Positions 1 through 12,770 are shown, counted from the first letter of the stretch. The stretch is 64,000 nucleotides of DNA from Eucalyptus grandis (GCF_016545825.1 NC_052613.1:33554844-33618843), one strand, 5' to 3'. A program made the numbers and translations. The notes: generated from the letters alone by a model not told the origin.

Positions 1-205
1 AGATATAAATTATCTAATGAAATCCGCAGTTGCCTTTACTCCTCCCTATGAAGAGAAATGGGCATTTGGACCATTTAAGCGCAAAATTGTGAGTTACATG
101 ATATATTCGAAAATGGTAACGTCATCATAATTGTCATCGAGATAGAATAGAGCAATTTCGGTAAGGAATGATGGAATTGTCTCGATACAAAATCTATTTA
201 CTTGT
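1..205. other. Intergenic sequence before SINE
   Basis: AT-rich sequence with no convincing coding region or RNA gene. Its last 17 bases (189-205) are the left target-site duplication of the adjoining SINE. Confidence 0.5.
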
Positions 206-398
206 ACCCACTCTGTGATGGACGCGTTGGTTCGCACTCTCAACCCTCATTTGGGAGGGGAGGGGTTCAAAACTTCGCGCCCCCATTGCACGACTTAAGT
301 GGGGTGTCGTGAGAGGTGGGTTCTCGCACTAGTGCCCTCCTGGATTTGCGTTGCCTGCTGGCTATACAAAATCATAAAAGAATAAAAATAAAAAATAA
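206..398 (+). mobile_element. tRNA-derived SINE with 17-bp target-site duplication
   Basis: The body starts with a degenerate polymerase III box A (around 217-231, GCGTTGGTTCGC) and a box B-like GGTTCAAAAC near 266-275. It then has a unique GC-rich part ending GGATTTGCGTTGCCTGCTGG and an A-rich tail of AATAAAAATAAAA type. It is flanked by aaaatctatttacttgt at 189-205 and the same 17-mer with one mismatch at 399-415, which is the footprint of target-primed insertion. SINEs are non-coding and rely on LINE reverse transcriptase; a LINE remnant lies about 5 kb away but nothing ties the two together. The family name is unknown to me. Confidence 0.8.
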
Positions 399-415
399 AA
401 AATCTATTTGCTTGT

Positions 416-1427
416 GATGTTATTGCTGTAGGTAGTTTTCCCTCACTTTTGTCCCACCAAACCACCAACCGAAGCAGATGGTCAAATCACAACCGCTGGT
501 TGTCATTTTCCACTTTAAACCCCTTCGTATATCTTCAACCATTAATGATTATTTTTTTAGGGGCATAATTGGACTCTTAAAAGAGAGAACAACTTCTATA
601 CTTTTCCCTTAATATGCAGTATAGACATAGACATTACCTTCCTTTGCGAGGAAAAAAAGAAACGCTCTGAAATTTGATTTTTAATATTCATTTTAGAACG
701 GATCAATGGGCAGATCAATCTAATATCGGGTTTAAATATTCAAGCACCAGCACGACTGAAAAAAGAATATTAAACTCAATATAACTGGATAGAGAAGGCC
801 TAGCTTTGGGGACTGGGCTCAAGGAGGAAATGACTGATCCCTTCTCCAACCCATTTGCACTTCGGTTTGGTCCAGTTAAATTTGGTTCTTTCCATAGCCT
901 CTATGCTTTAACCTCACGAAAAGAATTCTCATCTATTGGCTTAGCCATCCAGATCCCTTCTCCCAGCCCCAATTGGACCTATAATCTACTCGTTTATTCA
1001 TTCTTGAAGGAGATTCCAAGAAAAATTTCTTATTATGAGCAAGATGGCCTTGTTCCCACTACCCTTTTCTTTCAGCTAATTAGCTTTTCAATAACATCAC
1101 AAGTACCATGACCTACTCAATTGCATCGCATCCATCTACCTCATAGCCATTCGGACCTTCCATTCAGTTTAAAATACTGTGATACGGTACCATCAAAAGT
1201 CCTTCCTCCCAATCCCCATGCAGTAAACCGTCTATCCAAATCACAAGACTAAATCACTTCTCCAATATCCATTATGGCCTAAGGTGTTTGCACCACGAAT
1301 TACTAAATAAATAAGTCTATGACATCAATAGATTATAAGAAAAAGAAAATAATATCTTAAGTCATTCCATATTAAAACGTCACCAAAAACGCTACAGTAA
1401 ATTGTTACAAGTGACCAGCAAATCTAC
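416..1427. other. Intergenic sequence, no gene seen
   Basis: Mixed AT-rich sequence. I searched its minus strand for the rest of the copine vWA domain (exons after the one ending at 1428) and found none, so the copine remnant is truncated here. The reading frame at 806-1111 has no ATG start and resembles nothing known to me. Confidence 0.5.
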
Positions 1428-4231
1428 CTGCCAGTAGGAATTGTATCTTCCTGAAGGATCGTTGTCATGCAAGGAATCTGGATTTCTGGGATTTCCATTT
1501 GAAGCTGAAAGGTCCACAAGCATCAAAATGAAATGAGATCGAGCATCAAAGAGATAAATTTTTATAGGATAAACAAATATCCAAACGATCATGTACCTGT
1601 AAAGTTGACAGCAATTATAGAAGCTCAAGAACCACGTGATAATGTAATCAAGAAAGCTGTGCTGTTGCTTCTCACAAAATTGATCCATGGAAAGCTGACT
1701 CTTTAGAACCTATACAGAGAAGTTATAAACCTGAAAGGGCTCATCAGAATGAAGAGTATTAAACTATTTAAGAATGACACACAGCCTTTTCATGGCCATG
1801 ATGAGAAGCTGGTAAAGTGAAATTTGCAACATTTTTTTCTTTATGAAGTTCCTCCAAGTCTGCCATGGTCTTCTGAAGTTTACTGTAATAAACGAGAAGC
1901 AAATTAGCATAAAAAAAGCCTAAGTACTACAAATTTCATTAGAGTAGGCATTGACCTTATAAGTGCATGGTTCCCAGTAGTATCAAAGTCATAGCAATCA
2001 ATGAATAATAAATTCTCCTGCAACAAGTCTTACGGTATGCCAAATCACTAGTGCAGTAAATATTAGACAATATGATTGCAGGTTCTGTGTAAAACTTGTC
2101 CTCGATAACTTCGGTTTAGCAAATAGTAAGAGAACTCCCAGACTCAACTAGTCTGGAAATTCTCAGATTAGGATCCTAAGAAGAGGTAACAACGGAGTAC
2201 AAGACTAAAACAATGAAAAGATATGGCAAGGAACAATATCAAATGGGACCTTTCAAGAGAGTTTTGAAGAGCTTACACTTTTAGAAAAGTTATCTTTGTT
2301 TTCCAACTGGGAGCAGTGGAATATTATTTCAACAGCAGTCCTGGAAGCAACAGATTCCTCAGCATGGGCAGTCAAGAGTAACCAGGTTTCTCAAGCCTAC
2401 TAGTAAATTTTTATTATGAAGCAACAGGGTCAAACTCCGACTTTGCTTTGTGACTATCTGGAGAAAATAGAAAGGAGAAGATGCTTATTTAGATGGATTA
2501 CACTTGTACTTTACTGAACCCATATGCATGGGAATTGACACAATAACAATGAGAGCCAGGAGTAAGTACCTCTGACAGCACATGGCTAGCCTCTACTAAA
2601 AACTCTTGGTCCTTCAGCTTTAACGTCTGCACTGAAACCTCCCGATCAAGATTCTATCGAGATTTCTTCTTCTTCACATGGAAAGACAAAAGGCAAATAG
2701 AAACTTAAGTAATCTGAATGGACTAGTACATATTTCCCAAATAAGCATTGATTGCAAGTCATGATTACTTAAACGCCATTTAACATTCAAATTCCCATGC
2801 AAAAATAAGATCGTTCAATGCATTCATTTTGTATTTCCAGAATTCCATGGACGTAACATTGTGTAGACTGCAAGACAGATAAACCAATTTACCTGGGAAA
2901 GTGTCGTCCTACCACACTTGAACATCAAAGGTAAGAAAAGAGATGAACCCTTGTCTTTATAATTCCTACTTTAGGACAAAACCAAAAATGCAGTTGATCT
3001 ATAATGATAGTAAAAGTAGCTAGTATATAAGTTGGAGAAACTTTGGAATCAATCTGAGACAACTCCTTATATTACTCCAAACAGTCTCTCCATTTTCATT
3101 GAATTTGAGTTAGACCCTAAGGAAGATTGACTGAAATGTGACATATAACATAGAATTGCAGCTGGATACATTGTTCATGTATAACCAGGAAAGGCCATGC
3201 ATAGCTCTGGCTTCACCCATAAAATTCAGAGGGGAAAATAAACCAAAGATAGAAAAAAAGAAACAATGTTATTGAAAATCCAAAAAGAAACATCAAACTA
3301 TGTGAAATGATTAAAATAACTGACACACCTTCACAGGTACGTTGCAACATTTTGTGTCAACATCATATACATGAAACCTTAAAAGAGATAAAAGTAAACA
3401 AACAAATGGTTTTACATAATATAGTCAAGACTAAACACAGACTGAATAAATTATACTTTGCCATACGTGGAAAGCTCACACCAGATGATGAACAGTCTCA
3501 AAGTGATAAGCTTAAAAATTCTTTCAATCCATGCAGGATCCAAACTATTTAATATAACTTCTGTCCTCCCAAGTTCCTCAAGCATTCCTTCTCTTTTCCT
3601 CAACTACACAGCTACCATTGGAGCATTCTACAAGAAACCATTGATCAAAGGTCATAAACCTTTATGCAAGCTTGAATTTGGGCAGAAAAGAAGGAAACAC
3701 AAACATGCAAAAATCTACAGGAATTAGTCATTTATTGTAATTATGAGCTACTAAACTATATCAGTTCAGGTTTCTTACACAACCTGAAATTTGATCAAGA
3801 GTATATATGCAAGTTTTGACAAAAGCTGAAGTTGCTCTTGCAGAAATTTTGGCAGAAGAGATTTGCCGCACACAAGTTATACAGAAAATAGCATGACATA
3901 TGCATGCAAAGACTGTCTTATAAATAACAGGCACCAACCAGAAATGCATACATCATACACTGTGATGTCCTAAATTTTTGCAAGCATAAGAAGACAGAAA
4001 ATCAAGTTTTAAGTTATGTAGTTGAAATTTTACTTCAAAAGAAGAAGAAGAAAAAGAAGAAGAAGAAGTTACACCCTTCTATGACAACCAAATAAAAAAG
4101 AACCAAGAAGATCCCGTGTGAATGTGAAAGCAAGATGCAGACAAAATAGAAAAACTACATACTAGTAGCAAGATGTACCTGAAAATGCTAATGAAGTTTC
4201 TCACCTTTGACATGACATCAGCCAAGGATAA
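1428..4231 (-). pseudogene. Copine (BONZAI/BON-like) pseudogene, 3'-truncated
   Basis: Plant copines are Ca2+-dependent phospholipid-binding proteins (two C2 domains plus a vWA domain) acting at the plasma membrane and restraining NLR immunity. Exons read on the minus strand, in order: 4231-4205 (LSLADVMSK); 3627-about 3515 (MLEELGRTEVILNSLDPAWI); 3377-3329 (FHVYDVDTK, VPVK); 2626-2570 (TLKLKDQEFLVEASHVLSE); 2457-2277 (IVTKQSRSLTL, HAEESVASRTAVE, ENKDNFSKS); 2175-2096 (LRISRLVESG, TEVIED); 2047-1956 (DFDTTGNHALI); 1882-1786 (KLQKTMADLEELHKEK); 1709-1597 (VLKSQL, DQFCEKQQHSFLDYI); 1504-1428 (SNGNPRNPDSL, DPSGRYNSY). Most borders are GT/AG. Damage: TAG in the second exon, an inserted base in the 2457-2277 exon, TAA in the 2175-2096 exon, a short deletion near 2020, a GC donor at 1785-1784, and a frameshift plus TGA in the 1709-1597 exon. 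The first exon and nearly all of the vWA domain are absent. Closest by memory to BON3; not checked by search. Confidence 0.88.
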
Positions 4232-5391
4232 CTGCAGCATTGACAATAACACACATCTTACAAACTATGGGCATTGAATTTCAAGATTGATGCTCATGAT
4301 AACACCATATGCAATGCAGGAAGTTTGTTGTTGAAAAGCATGATATGCTTAATTTGTACTAGCTCTTACCCAGCTATCCTATTCGTATCTATGCTTAATC
4401 AGCAACACCAAGTTTAGATTTTGAAAGGCAACACATAATTCAGATAGTAACTTTGTTTCTGAAAAATGAACATTGTCAAGGGGTACAACTGCAAGGCTTA
4501 GTTAAACTGTGTCTAAACTATCACCCCTTTTGACAAACTGATACAAAGCATTCCCAATAAATTTGCAGCGGCATGCGATTCTTGTCATTTGCATGAGTTC
4601 CGACAGGTCATAGCTCGCAAGGCAGACTAATATTTTGGTTGGAAGAAAATAAAGAAATCCCCTTAAGTCAAGTCTAATGAGGAAAACAAGAAGAAAACTC
4701 CGATTAGACGAGCACGTTGGGAACACATCACCAGAAGTTCTTTGATAATATAACATCAATTAGTCCAGTGACGAGGTTTGAGGAGAATCCCCATTGTGAA
4801 GAATGCTTCTCAGTTTTTCCGCTAACAATCCTCTGATAGACTGGTTTTTCTGGCCAAATCATCGTCTCGCCCGAATACCCTTTTGGTACCATTCATAAAA
4901 GGTTTTAGTGACAGGAAAAGCTCTCGTTTTTGTCGAGAAAGCTCTCGTTTTGTCGAGTCAATTTCTACCGCCATGGTAGTCTGTTATGTTTTCTTTAAAC
5001 CCTTCCTTCCCTGATTCTCTATCTCTGTCTGGTAATGGCGTCTTCCTCAGCGCCATCTTCCATTTCATCCCATCGCAACTATCTCTTCTCAATTTTCAGC
5101 TACAACATCCATGTTCTGCTTCGCATCAGTGACCTTTCTTTCATCCGTCAATTTCTTCATCTTCTCCATGCAATTGCGATCCTTTCATCATGATTTTCTT
5201 TAGCCATATCTATTTTCATGCTCTATAATCCCACTCCGCTTTATCTTCCTTGCATGCATGGACTATCTGCTTCCCATCTCACCATCCATAGCGCAATGTA
5301 ACCCTAATTCACCCTTTTACCATCATCGTAGCCAGTGCTTTCTTATTCAGTGTTTGCATGTAGTCGCAACTCATTGTTACTAGTAATTTCC
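4232..5391. other. Region between copine remnant and LINE; no supported gene
   Basis: The N-terminal copine exon expected here on the minus strand could not be found. Minus-strand open stretches at 4502-4759 and about 4731-4866 show no known domain. At about 4919-4957 an 18-base motif (agctctcg...gtcgag) occurs twice in tandem. From about 5035 a serine-rich plus-strand open stretch may belong to the 5' leader of the LINE that follows. Nothing here is firm. Confidence 0.35.
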
Positions 5392-8300
5392 ATGGCCGAA
5401 TCTACTCACCAAGATGATGCTCGGGTTGCTGCTCTCTGTCATCGACTTGGCCGACTTTGGCCTGACCATGGCGTTGACATTTGGGAAGATGACGCACCCA
5501 GAGAAACTGCAAGAATGTAAACTTACATTAATTGGTAAAATTCTCTGTCCAACCCTACTATCAACTTTCCTGCTTTTCAGAGTACTTTAAGAAGAGTTTG
5601 GCGCAACGACTATGTTCAAATCTCTACACGTGAAGATGGATTCTATATTTTAAATTCAATACTGAAGGTGAAAAGCAGCGCGTCTTAGACAACGGCCATT
5701 GGCTGTTTGGCCATCACCTAATTATTCTCAAACCTTGGTTGCCCAATACCCCTCTACACTGTTATGACTTTACAACTTGTGTGTTTTTGGGTTCACATTT
5801 TCGGTCTTCCTCTAGAACGCTGCACAGAAAAAAATGATTACTAGAGCTGTCCTGACAAATAGGTACGATTCGGGAAGTGAGAATTGAAGGTACCGATAAT
5901 TCTTCAGCCTTCAATCAGTACGGGTTAAGGTTGAACTCAATTTACAAGAACCTCTCCGCAACTGGTAAACTCATCAAGGTGGACGGAAAGCATATATGCT
6001 CGACTTCAGATATGAACGTTTATCACATTATTGTTATTCATGTGGTCTTCTTGGCCATTATGCCATGTATTGCAATGATATTCCTTATGATGCAGCCAAA
6101 CTTGAAGCATCGACAGCTTATCTTATGGTAAATGGTTGAGGGCGAGGTCAATCAACATAGTCCATTCTGGTTTGCATTTTTATGACCAAACTTTTAATCA
6201 AGGAAATGTCGAAGAAGTAGTACCAGAAACTCAACAGCAGCTACCTCCATTACTCCTTCCAGCTTCCACAGTCTCCTCGGCAGCCTTCGGCAATAGTGGA
6301 AAATAAACGAACATTCATCAATCATTCTCGCAGCCTTCTCCTCCAGCCGACTGAAACAGAAATCCATTATGTTCAACCAGCCAATGCTTCCACATAATGC
6401 TGCAGAGGATTCCTCTACTTGCAAGAAAATTAAGACTCCACGATCGCCTCCAAATCTAGTCCGCTGAAAAAACCAAACGATACAATCCTTATGGGATTTC
6501 TTCTAATGTCAATGTAGTTCTTGATGAATCAACTCTTCGGATACCCCTATTATTTCTCTTTGGGGGTTGGAACATGGGCTGAGGTGGCTTGCCTAAAAAA
6601 GCCCTGCCACAGGACAAAATGAGGATCATCATTGGAATTGTCGGGGCTGGGCAACCCCCTCGACAATTCAAGCATTGTGCCCCAGGGCTGCTAGAAAGGC
6701 CTAATATCGTTTTTTGATGGAAACAAAAATCAAGGCATGATGATTCAACGTATCGAAACGGCAGATTTTCAAGTTCCTTTATCGTTAATCCTATGGGTGT
6801 GGCTGGAGGTTTGGTTAGTTTTTGGAATGACCAGGAGGTGACATTAACTATTGAGCATTCTACTTGTCATTTTATTGACACTATTTGTACCAAGAATCGA
6901 GACGCTAAAACTATGAGACTTACCTCGTCTTTATGCGCCCTTCCATATTCCATCATAGACTAAGAAGTCCTGCAGATCGTCAGCATTCGAACTTCAAGTT
7001 CCTTTCCATGGGTGTGTATTGGCGATTATAATGATATCCTTTATCACTTTGGGAAAAGCAGGGCAAAAGAATTATTGAGGCATATAGATTAAATTCCTTT
7101 TGAGAGTTTGTGAATGATTGTCGGTTTATGGACATTGAAAGTAAAGGCTGCTTTTATACATGGGTAAACAAAAGAGATGGTGTCAAGCCATTAAAGAAAG
7201 GCTAGATAGGGCCTTATGCACCATTGAGTGGAGGTTATCTTACCCGGGCGAAGTCTTCGCTTTTCCTCCCTTTCGCCCGATCATAGTCCTCTCGCTCTTA
7301 CCACCGAACCGCACTCTTTTTAAAAGGAAGAAAACTTTCGTTTTGAAGCTTCTCTCGGCTGCAAGAGAGAGATTGTAAATCAATCATCAACAATGTATGG
7401 ACTTCATCAGCAATGCGACCTCAATCATTAACTAACAAGCTACAACGTACTTCATTTGCTCTTGCCAAGTGGAGTAAATCCCTTGAGAATCACAAAGCAA
7501 CAACCAGCAGCAAGTCTACTGTTAAACAAAGAACTTCAGAATCATATAAATCAAAACAGTCCTACCTATGACAAAGCATTTGTATCTAGTCTACAAGATG
7601 AAATTGCAAAATATGGCAGAGGGAAGAATCATATTGGGCAATGCGTTCTCGAATCCAATGGCTACGGGAGGGTGACAAAAATACTAAGTTTTTTCATGCA
7701 ACTACAATCCAACGTCGACAACGAAATCGAATCAGCATGTTAAAGGATGACCACCTGGCTGGATTCGTGATTCTACTCAGCTTAAGAGTATCACGCAATC
7801 CTATTTTGTCAATCTTTATAGCTCAACCGCTTTCGAGATTATCATCCTATTCTTCATCAATGCCATCGGGTCATCACAAAGAGATATGAATGCCAATTTA
7901 ACCTCGGTTGTTACTCGAGCAAAAGTTAAACAAGTTGTTTTCAGCTTGAGCCAACAAAGCCCCCGCCCTGGATGGTTTTAATGGGTTATTTTTCATCATC
8001 ACTGATATCATTCACGAAGACATCTATACATCGGTTAGCAATTTTTTCAGTTCGGGAGTGATGCCCTCTACCAACAGGACTCTAATTTCTTATCCCTAAG
8101 GTGCCTCATCCGAAAGGGTTAGAACAGTATCACCTATTAGTCTATGCAACTTTGCATACAAAATCATTTCTAAAGTGTTGGCCAACCGTTTAAAGCAGTT
8201 TCTTCCAGAACTAATCTCATCGTGAAAGGTAGTGCTTACGTCACGGGTAGACAGATTCAAGACAACATTATGGTTGTGCAAGAGGTTTTGCATCATTTAA

Positions 8301-10094
8301 ATCACAGCAAACGAAAGAAACATTTTCAAGCGGTTTTAAAGCTCGACATGCAGAAAGCTTATGATCGGATTGAGTGATTTTTTTAGAGGACTATCTTAAA
8401 AGCTAGGCTTCCATGTTCAATGGGTTAGGTGGGTAATGCAATGTGTCACCACCACCACATTCAATGTCAAATTTAATGGTGAATTGTTAGATTCCTTTCA
8501 TCCTACAAGGGTCTTAGACAAGGAGATCCACTATCTCCATATTTATTTATCCTTGTCGGCAATCTTTTATTCACTCTCATACACCAAGCTATCCAATCGA
8601 ACTCTCAAAGGAATTAAACTGGAATCGTACTGCCCTACTTTTTCCCCATTTATTTTTCATGGATGATGCAATCTTTTTCTTGACTGGAACTACTCTAGAA
8701 AGTCGAACCTAGCCAATGTTTTACATCGTATTTGTTTATCGACGCCCAAGCTATCAACAAAACAAATCAGGTTTATTTTGGGTAAGCACTGTCCTCTGAA
8801 TTTACAAATGTAACCTTGCTGCAGAGTTACGAGTTCCTCTGTTATATCTAAGATTGGCAAGTATTTAGGTATTCCATCTCTGACGGGTACATCTAAGAGG
8901 GATATGTTTGCATGGATTTTGGGTCGGGTTTGTGCTAAACTTGATGGCTGGAAAGAGCACTATCTCTCTAAGGAGGAAAGGAAATCTTGCTAAAAATGGT
9001 TATGCGGGCTCTCCCCGCAATATGCAATGTCTATTTTTAAACTTCCAGGTTTCTATCACAGAAATCTATTGAGTAAAGAAATTGCTAAATTCTGGTGGCA
9101 AACAAGCAGTACAATGTACTTGTATTCATTAGCGATCATGGATATTCTAAAACGAGAGGAGGAAGATGGCCGGAGTGTGGTCTTGGCTTTGTGATCTCTA
9201 ACCTTTAATAAAGCCCTTTTAGGAAGACAAGCTTGGAGACTATTTCAAAACCCTACCTCACTTTGGGCTAAACTTTTTAAAGGCCTATATCATCCTTCTA
9301 CCCCGATTTTTGGCATGCACGACATACAACCAACTCCTCTTGGGGATGGAAAAGCTTTACTTTTAGGTCGAGATACAATTCTTCCTAAGCTTGTGGTCTC
9401 AGGGAGATGGACCCAGCATATAAATATTCGAGAAGATAAATGGCTTACCTCGCATAATAGGTGGACCAGCACCTCGATCGGACAATCTCATCCGGTTGCG
9501 GCTTCATAACCTCCTGCTCGGGTTTGGAATCTCTCTTCTTCATGGCATTTGGCTGGGCATATTGTTGAGGGAGATACTCACTATTCCATTAAGTCATGCT
9601 CCTTCAGCTGACCATCTCATCTGGGCAGGAACAAAATCCGGTCAATATTCGGTAAATCGACCCTATCACTTCCTTAGACAATTAGCCTACCCTCAATAAC
9701 CCCAACCTTTCCTCATCCTCTTATGAGCCATCAGCCCATCTCTAGCGATCTATATGGCATCTCAATACCCTCCCGGGATTAAAGTTTTTATCTGGTCATT
9801 GTGTCATAATGCTCCCCTACCAAATTTAATCTCTTTCGACGACACATTTTACCGGACCCTCTCACAACTCTGTTCTATGCACACCCCGAAACTACCGAAC
9901 ACTTTCTGTTGTTTTGCCCATGGACATCAAAGACGGTCCCACCAAAAAATACAAATTCCTCATTCAACCTACAATAGAAATCGAATGGACGCGTGGCTTG
10001 AAGAAGTTTTGAAAGTCAAAGTGGATTTACCTTCCAAAGAGATCGTTGCTTCTATCCTCTCGGCGATCTGGAAATCGCGCAATCATTTTATTTT
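5392..10094 (+). mobile_element. Degenerate L1-type LINE (non-LTR retrotransposon)
   Basis: Order of domains fits a plant L1 LINE. ORF1 starts about 5392 (MAESTHQDD), passes a DUF4283-like stretch about 5585-5780 and reaches a CCHC zinc knuckle at about 6012-6083 (CYSCGLLGHYAMYC). A broken endonuclease follows at about 6700-7380. The reverse transcriptase zone begins about 7641 with RSRIQWLREGDKNTKFFHAT and has motif A LKLDMQKAYDRIE (about 8335-8375), motif B LRQGDPLSPYLFIL (about 8510-8560) and motif C FMDDAIFF (about 8656-8680). The zf-RVT-like tail is near 9755-9830 (PPGIKVFIWSLCHNA). Many frameshifts and stops make it dead. Motif C carries Met where most families have Ala in the FADD box. 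The 3' end, poly(A) tail and target-site duplication fall in or beyond the N gap. Confidence 0.88.
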
Positions 10095-10194
10095 NNNNNN
10101 NNNNNNNNNNNNNNNNNNNNNNNNNNNNNNNNNNNNNNNNNNNNNNNNNNNNNNNNNNNNNNNNNNNNNNNNNNNNNNNNNNNNNNNNNNNNNN
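10095..10194. other. Assembly gap (100 N)
   Basis: Exactly 100 unresolved bases, a common placeholder for a gap of unknown size. It interrupts the 3' part of the LINE, so sequence on the two sides should not be joined into one gene. Confidence 0.98.
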
Positions 10195-11769
10195 AAAATG
10201 AAGTGTTTTATGGATTTTTCATTTTTTCAATTTTTTTTTTTGGTGGAATGTTTGATTAACAGTCAACCATTTAATTTATTTTCCTAAAATGTTAATTTTT
10301 GTGTCAAATCTTTAATGTTTTTCAAAATTAACTTGGCTAAAGTGAAATTAAGGCCATTTAAGATCTTTTAGGTTGATTTTTTATTAAAGGGTTGACTAAG
10401 ATATCAACACAAAAGTCAACCATTTGACTTTTATGGGTTTTCAATGGAAATGAATAGGAAATTGTTTAAAAAATGACAAAACAAAAGAAATAAATGAAAA
10501 ACGACATTTTTTTTTGGTCAAGAAACAGGTTCTGTTTGCGATTGGAAACCCTAATCTCGATTTTCTACCTTTAATAACATGTCAGCTAAAAACCAGGAGT
10601 CAACATCAAGTAGTTTGAGAAGTGCTATATAATTAGTGTGAGCTTATTTGAATATCATGATCTCTATAAATGAAACCTATCTAAATTCACAACAAACATA
10701 ATGTAACTCTATGAATGAGCCCGAGCATCATAGTGTATGTCCTATTTTATTTATGAGTAAAATCACTTTTTTAAATGCATTTATATGATTCACTTAGAAT
10801 ATGGTACAAATAAAAATGGCACATGTGATTTTACCTTTAGGAGATTCTTGGGTGTTTAATGTGTGAGCTCAAAAGATCAAATACATCAACAATCTTTACA
10901 GGGTCATGAACTATGTACATAAGCTCAATAAAACTATCATATATTTGTACCTTGCACTAAGATGTCTCTATTCTCATCCATGTTAAACTCATCATAGGTA
11001 ATTGTGCTCAATCCAAGTTCTTAAAAAAAATAAAAAAATTGCACCGTTCAAGTCTCATACTTAGTTCTCAATTATGGACATCCACCGAGTATTTAAGTAC
11101 AAGATATAATAAACGCTGAAATGCAGATCGGGAAAATGCACCTTATGTAAAAAGTAATGTTGGGATCAGCATACAGAAACGAAAAGCAAAGTACGTTGAT
11201 AAAGCAGATTATAGCCGAGGATGCTCGACACAACACCGGAGGCCCGTGTCTCGGCATTATGGAAATCTTTACAGAATACTTTATAGGTTTATATGTTTAG
11301 CTTCTCATGGAGATTTCTTCTCCAAGTCCGCCGGCACACTCACTTTCCACGCTATTTCATCATTTTGACGGGGAGTCCAAATTGCATCGACTCGGCTGAA
11401 TTCCATGGCCACCATTGACGTGTTTCGTGCTATGATGTCGCTAGATCAGGAAGCCTTAGAAACTTCGGGGCGAAAGCAGAGAAAGTGGGACCAAAAGCTT
11501 TCTTCTCTTATTTTTGCAGTCGACGACAACATGAAGAAGTAGGAATCTGAAGAAAAGTTTTGACTCGTTCAAATTTGAAAGTCTTTCCTTCCCCCACTCT
11601 CGACATCCCTATCTTCATTTATCAATTCATATGTGGTTGTTTTTCTCAAGACCCTTTATAAGTATCAGAGTCTCCAAATCTCTTCTTCTGTTCTGCTTCA
11701 AGAAATATCTCAGTCTCTCTACAAATCGATCGTTTCACTCGTTCTTGATGTTTCTGTGCGAAAGAAACG
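10195..11769. repeat. Upstream flank of array copy A
   Basis: 10195-10600 is AT-rich with no gene seen. From about 10610 the sequence matches the upstream flanks of copies C (from about 28100) and F (from about 54845): blocks such as TATAATTAGTGTGAGCTTATTTGAATAT recur in order. About 11199-11410 holds one copy of the shared module that contains TCGATAAAGCA, a CTCGG element, a CTTTATAGGT TATA-like stretch and CACTCACTTTCCACGCTATTT. A pyrimidine-rich leader precedes the start codon of copy A. This is probably the ancestral promoter and 5' leader; the transcription start cannot be set from sequence. Confidence 0.65.
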
Positions 11770-12770
11770 ATGGACAGGGACCAGAAAGAGCTGCAGTTCC
11801 TTGGTTTCCTTGGCGTCTACAGAGAGACGTACAAGATCATCCCCAGATGGAGGAAGATCTTCGTGCACATCACGTTCGCGCTCATCCTCCCTCTCTGCAT
11901 CATCTTCCTCGCCCACTCCTTGGTCTCGCAGCTCCTCTCCTACAGATCGTTGACCAGGAGATCACCCTGAACGACACCTGGGAGGACGAACCGAAGTCCA
12001 GGAACCTGTCCCGCATGCTCGAGCAGTGGGTGCTTTCTGGCTCGTCAGGCTTGGCTACTTCGTCATCGTCTTCATCGTCTCTCTGCTTTCGACCGCAGCT
12101 GTTGTCTACACAGTGGCTTGTGCTTATGCGGCCAAGCAGATTACTTTCAAGAAGATCATGAGCGTCGTGCCCAGAGTATAGAAGAGGCTCTTGGTCACTT
12201 TCTTCTGGAGCTTCGCACTCTTCTTTGTGTATAACGTTGTGGCTGTGGGGCTTCTGATCGTATGGCTCGTCATGGTGAGGCAAATTTCAGTTGGCCCTGC
12301 ACTTGGGATTGCCGTGGCGGTCATTCTCTTGATCTTGTACGTCGTTGGGTTTGTTTATATCACCATGATTTGGCAATTGGCGAGTGTGATCTTGGTTCTT
12401 GGAGACGAACATGGAAGGAAGGCGATGGCGAAGAGCAAGGGATTGATGAAGGGCAAGATGGGCCTGTCGGTTTGGCGTTCCCTCGGTGTCTTGGTGTGGT
12501 CTCTGCTGGGTCGGGCACTCTTTGAATCCCTTGTTGTCTTGGGCTTTGTTCCTATTGGAGTCAAGATTGGGGTTGGGCTGATCTGCTTGCCGTTGCCGTC
12601 GATGCTGGTGCTCTTCGATTCGGTCGTGCAGACGTGCTCTACTTCAACTGCAAGTCCTACCACCATGACAACATCGACAGCTCCTGCTTGTCTGATCACC
12701 TCGAGGGCCGTGTTGGAGACCGTCCCTCTGAAGGCCAAAAGGCCGACCAGCTTGCGCAACTTCTGTCTGA
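11770..12770 (+). pseudogene. Array copy A: broken six-TM protein gene (At4g19950-like family)
   Basis: Starts MDRDQKELQFLGFLGVYRET like the intact copies B and C, then decays. A one-base loss near 11953 (agg to ag) shifts the frame, and a second loss near 12030 shifts it again. TGG for the conserved Trp of PRVWKRL has become TAG at 12178-12180. A further one-base loss near 12630 destroys the conserved TVIYFVCKSYHH motif. Between these the family sequence is clear, for example YAAKQITFKKIMSVVPRV and the long frame from 12191 with MIWQLASVI and GRKAM. Total length (1001 bases) is close to an intact copy, so the damage is point-like, not a large deletion. It resembles copy C more than B in its second half (VYNVVAVGLLI). 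The first 66 residues could still be made as a short peptide, but no function is implied. Confidence 0.92.

Noticed and set aside
1392..1688. Single 98-codon minus-strand frame
   Set aside because: It spans two copine exons and the intron between them; the spliced reading explains the conserved residues better.
4502..4759. 85-codon minus-strand frame upstream of the copine exons
   Set aside because: No resemblance to the copine N-terminus and no splice border in frame; could be chance.
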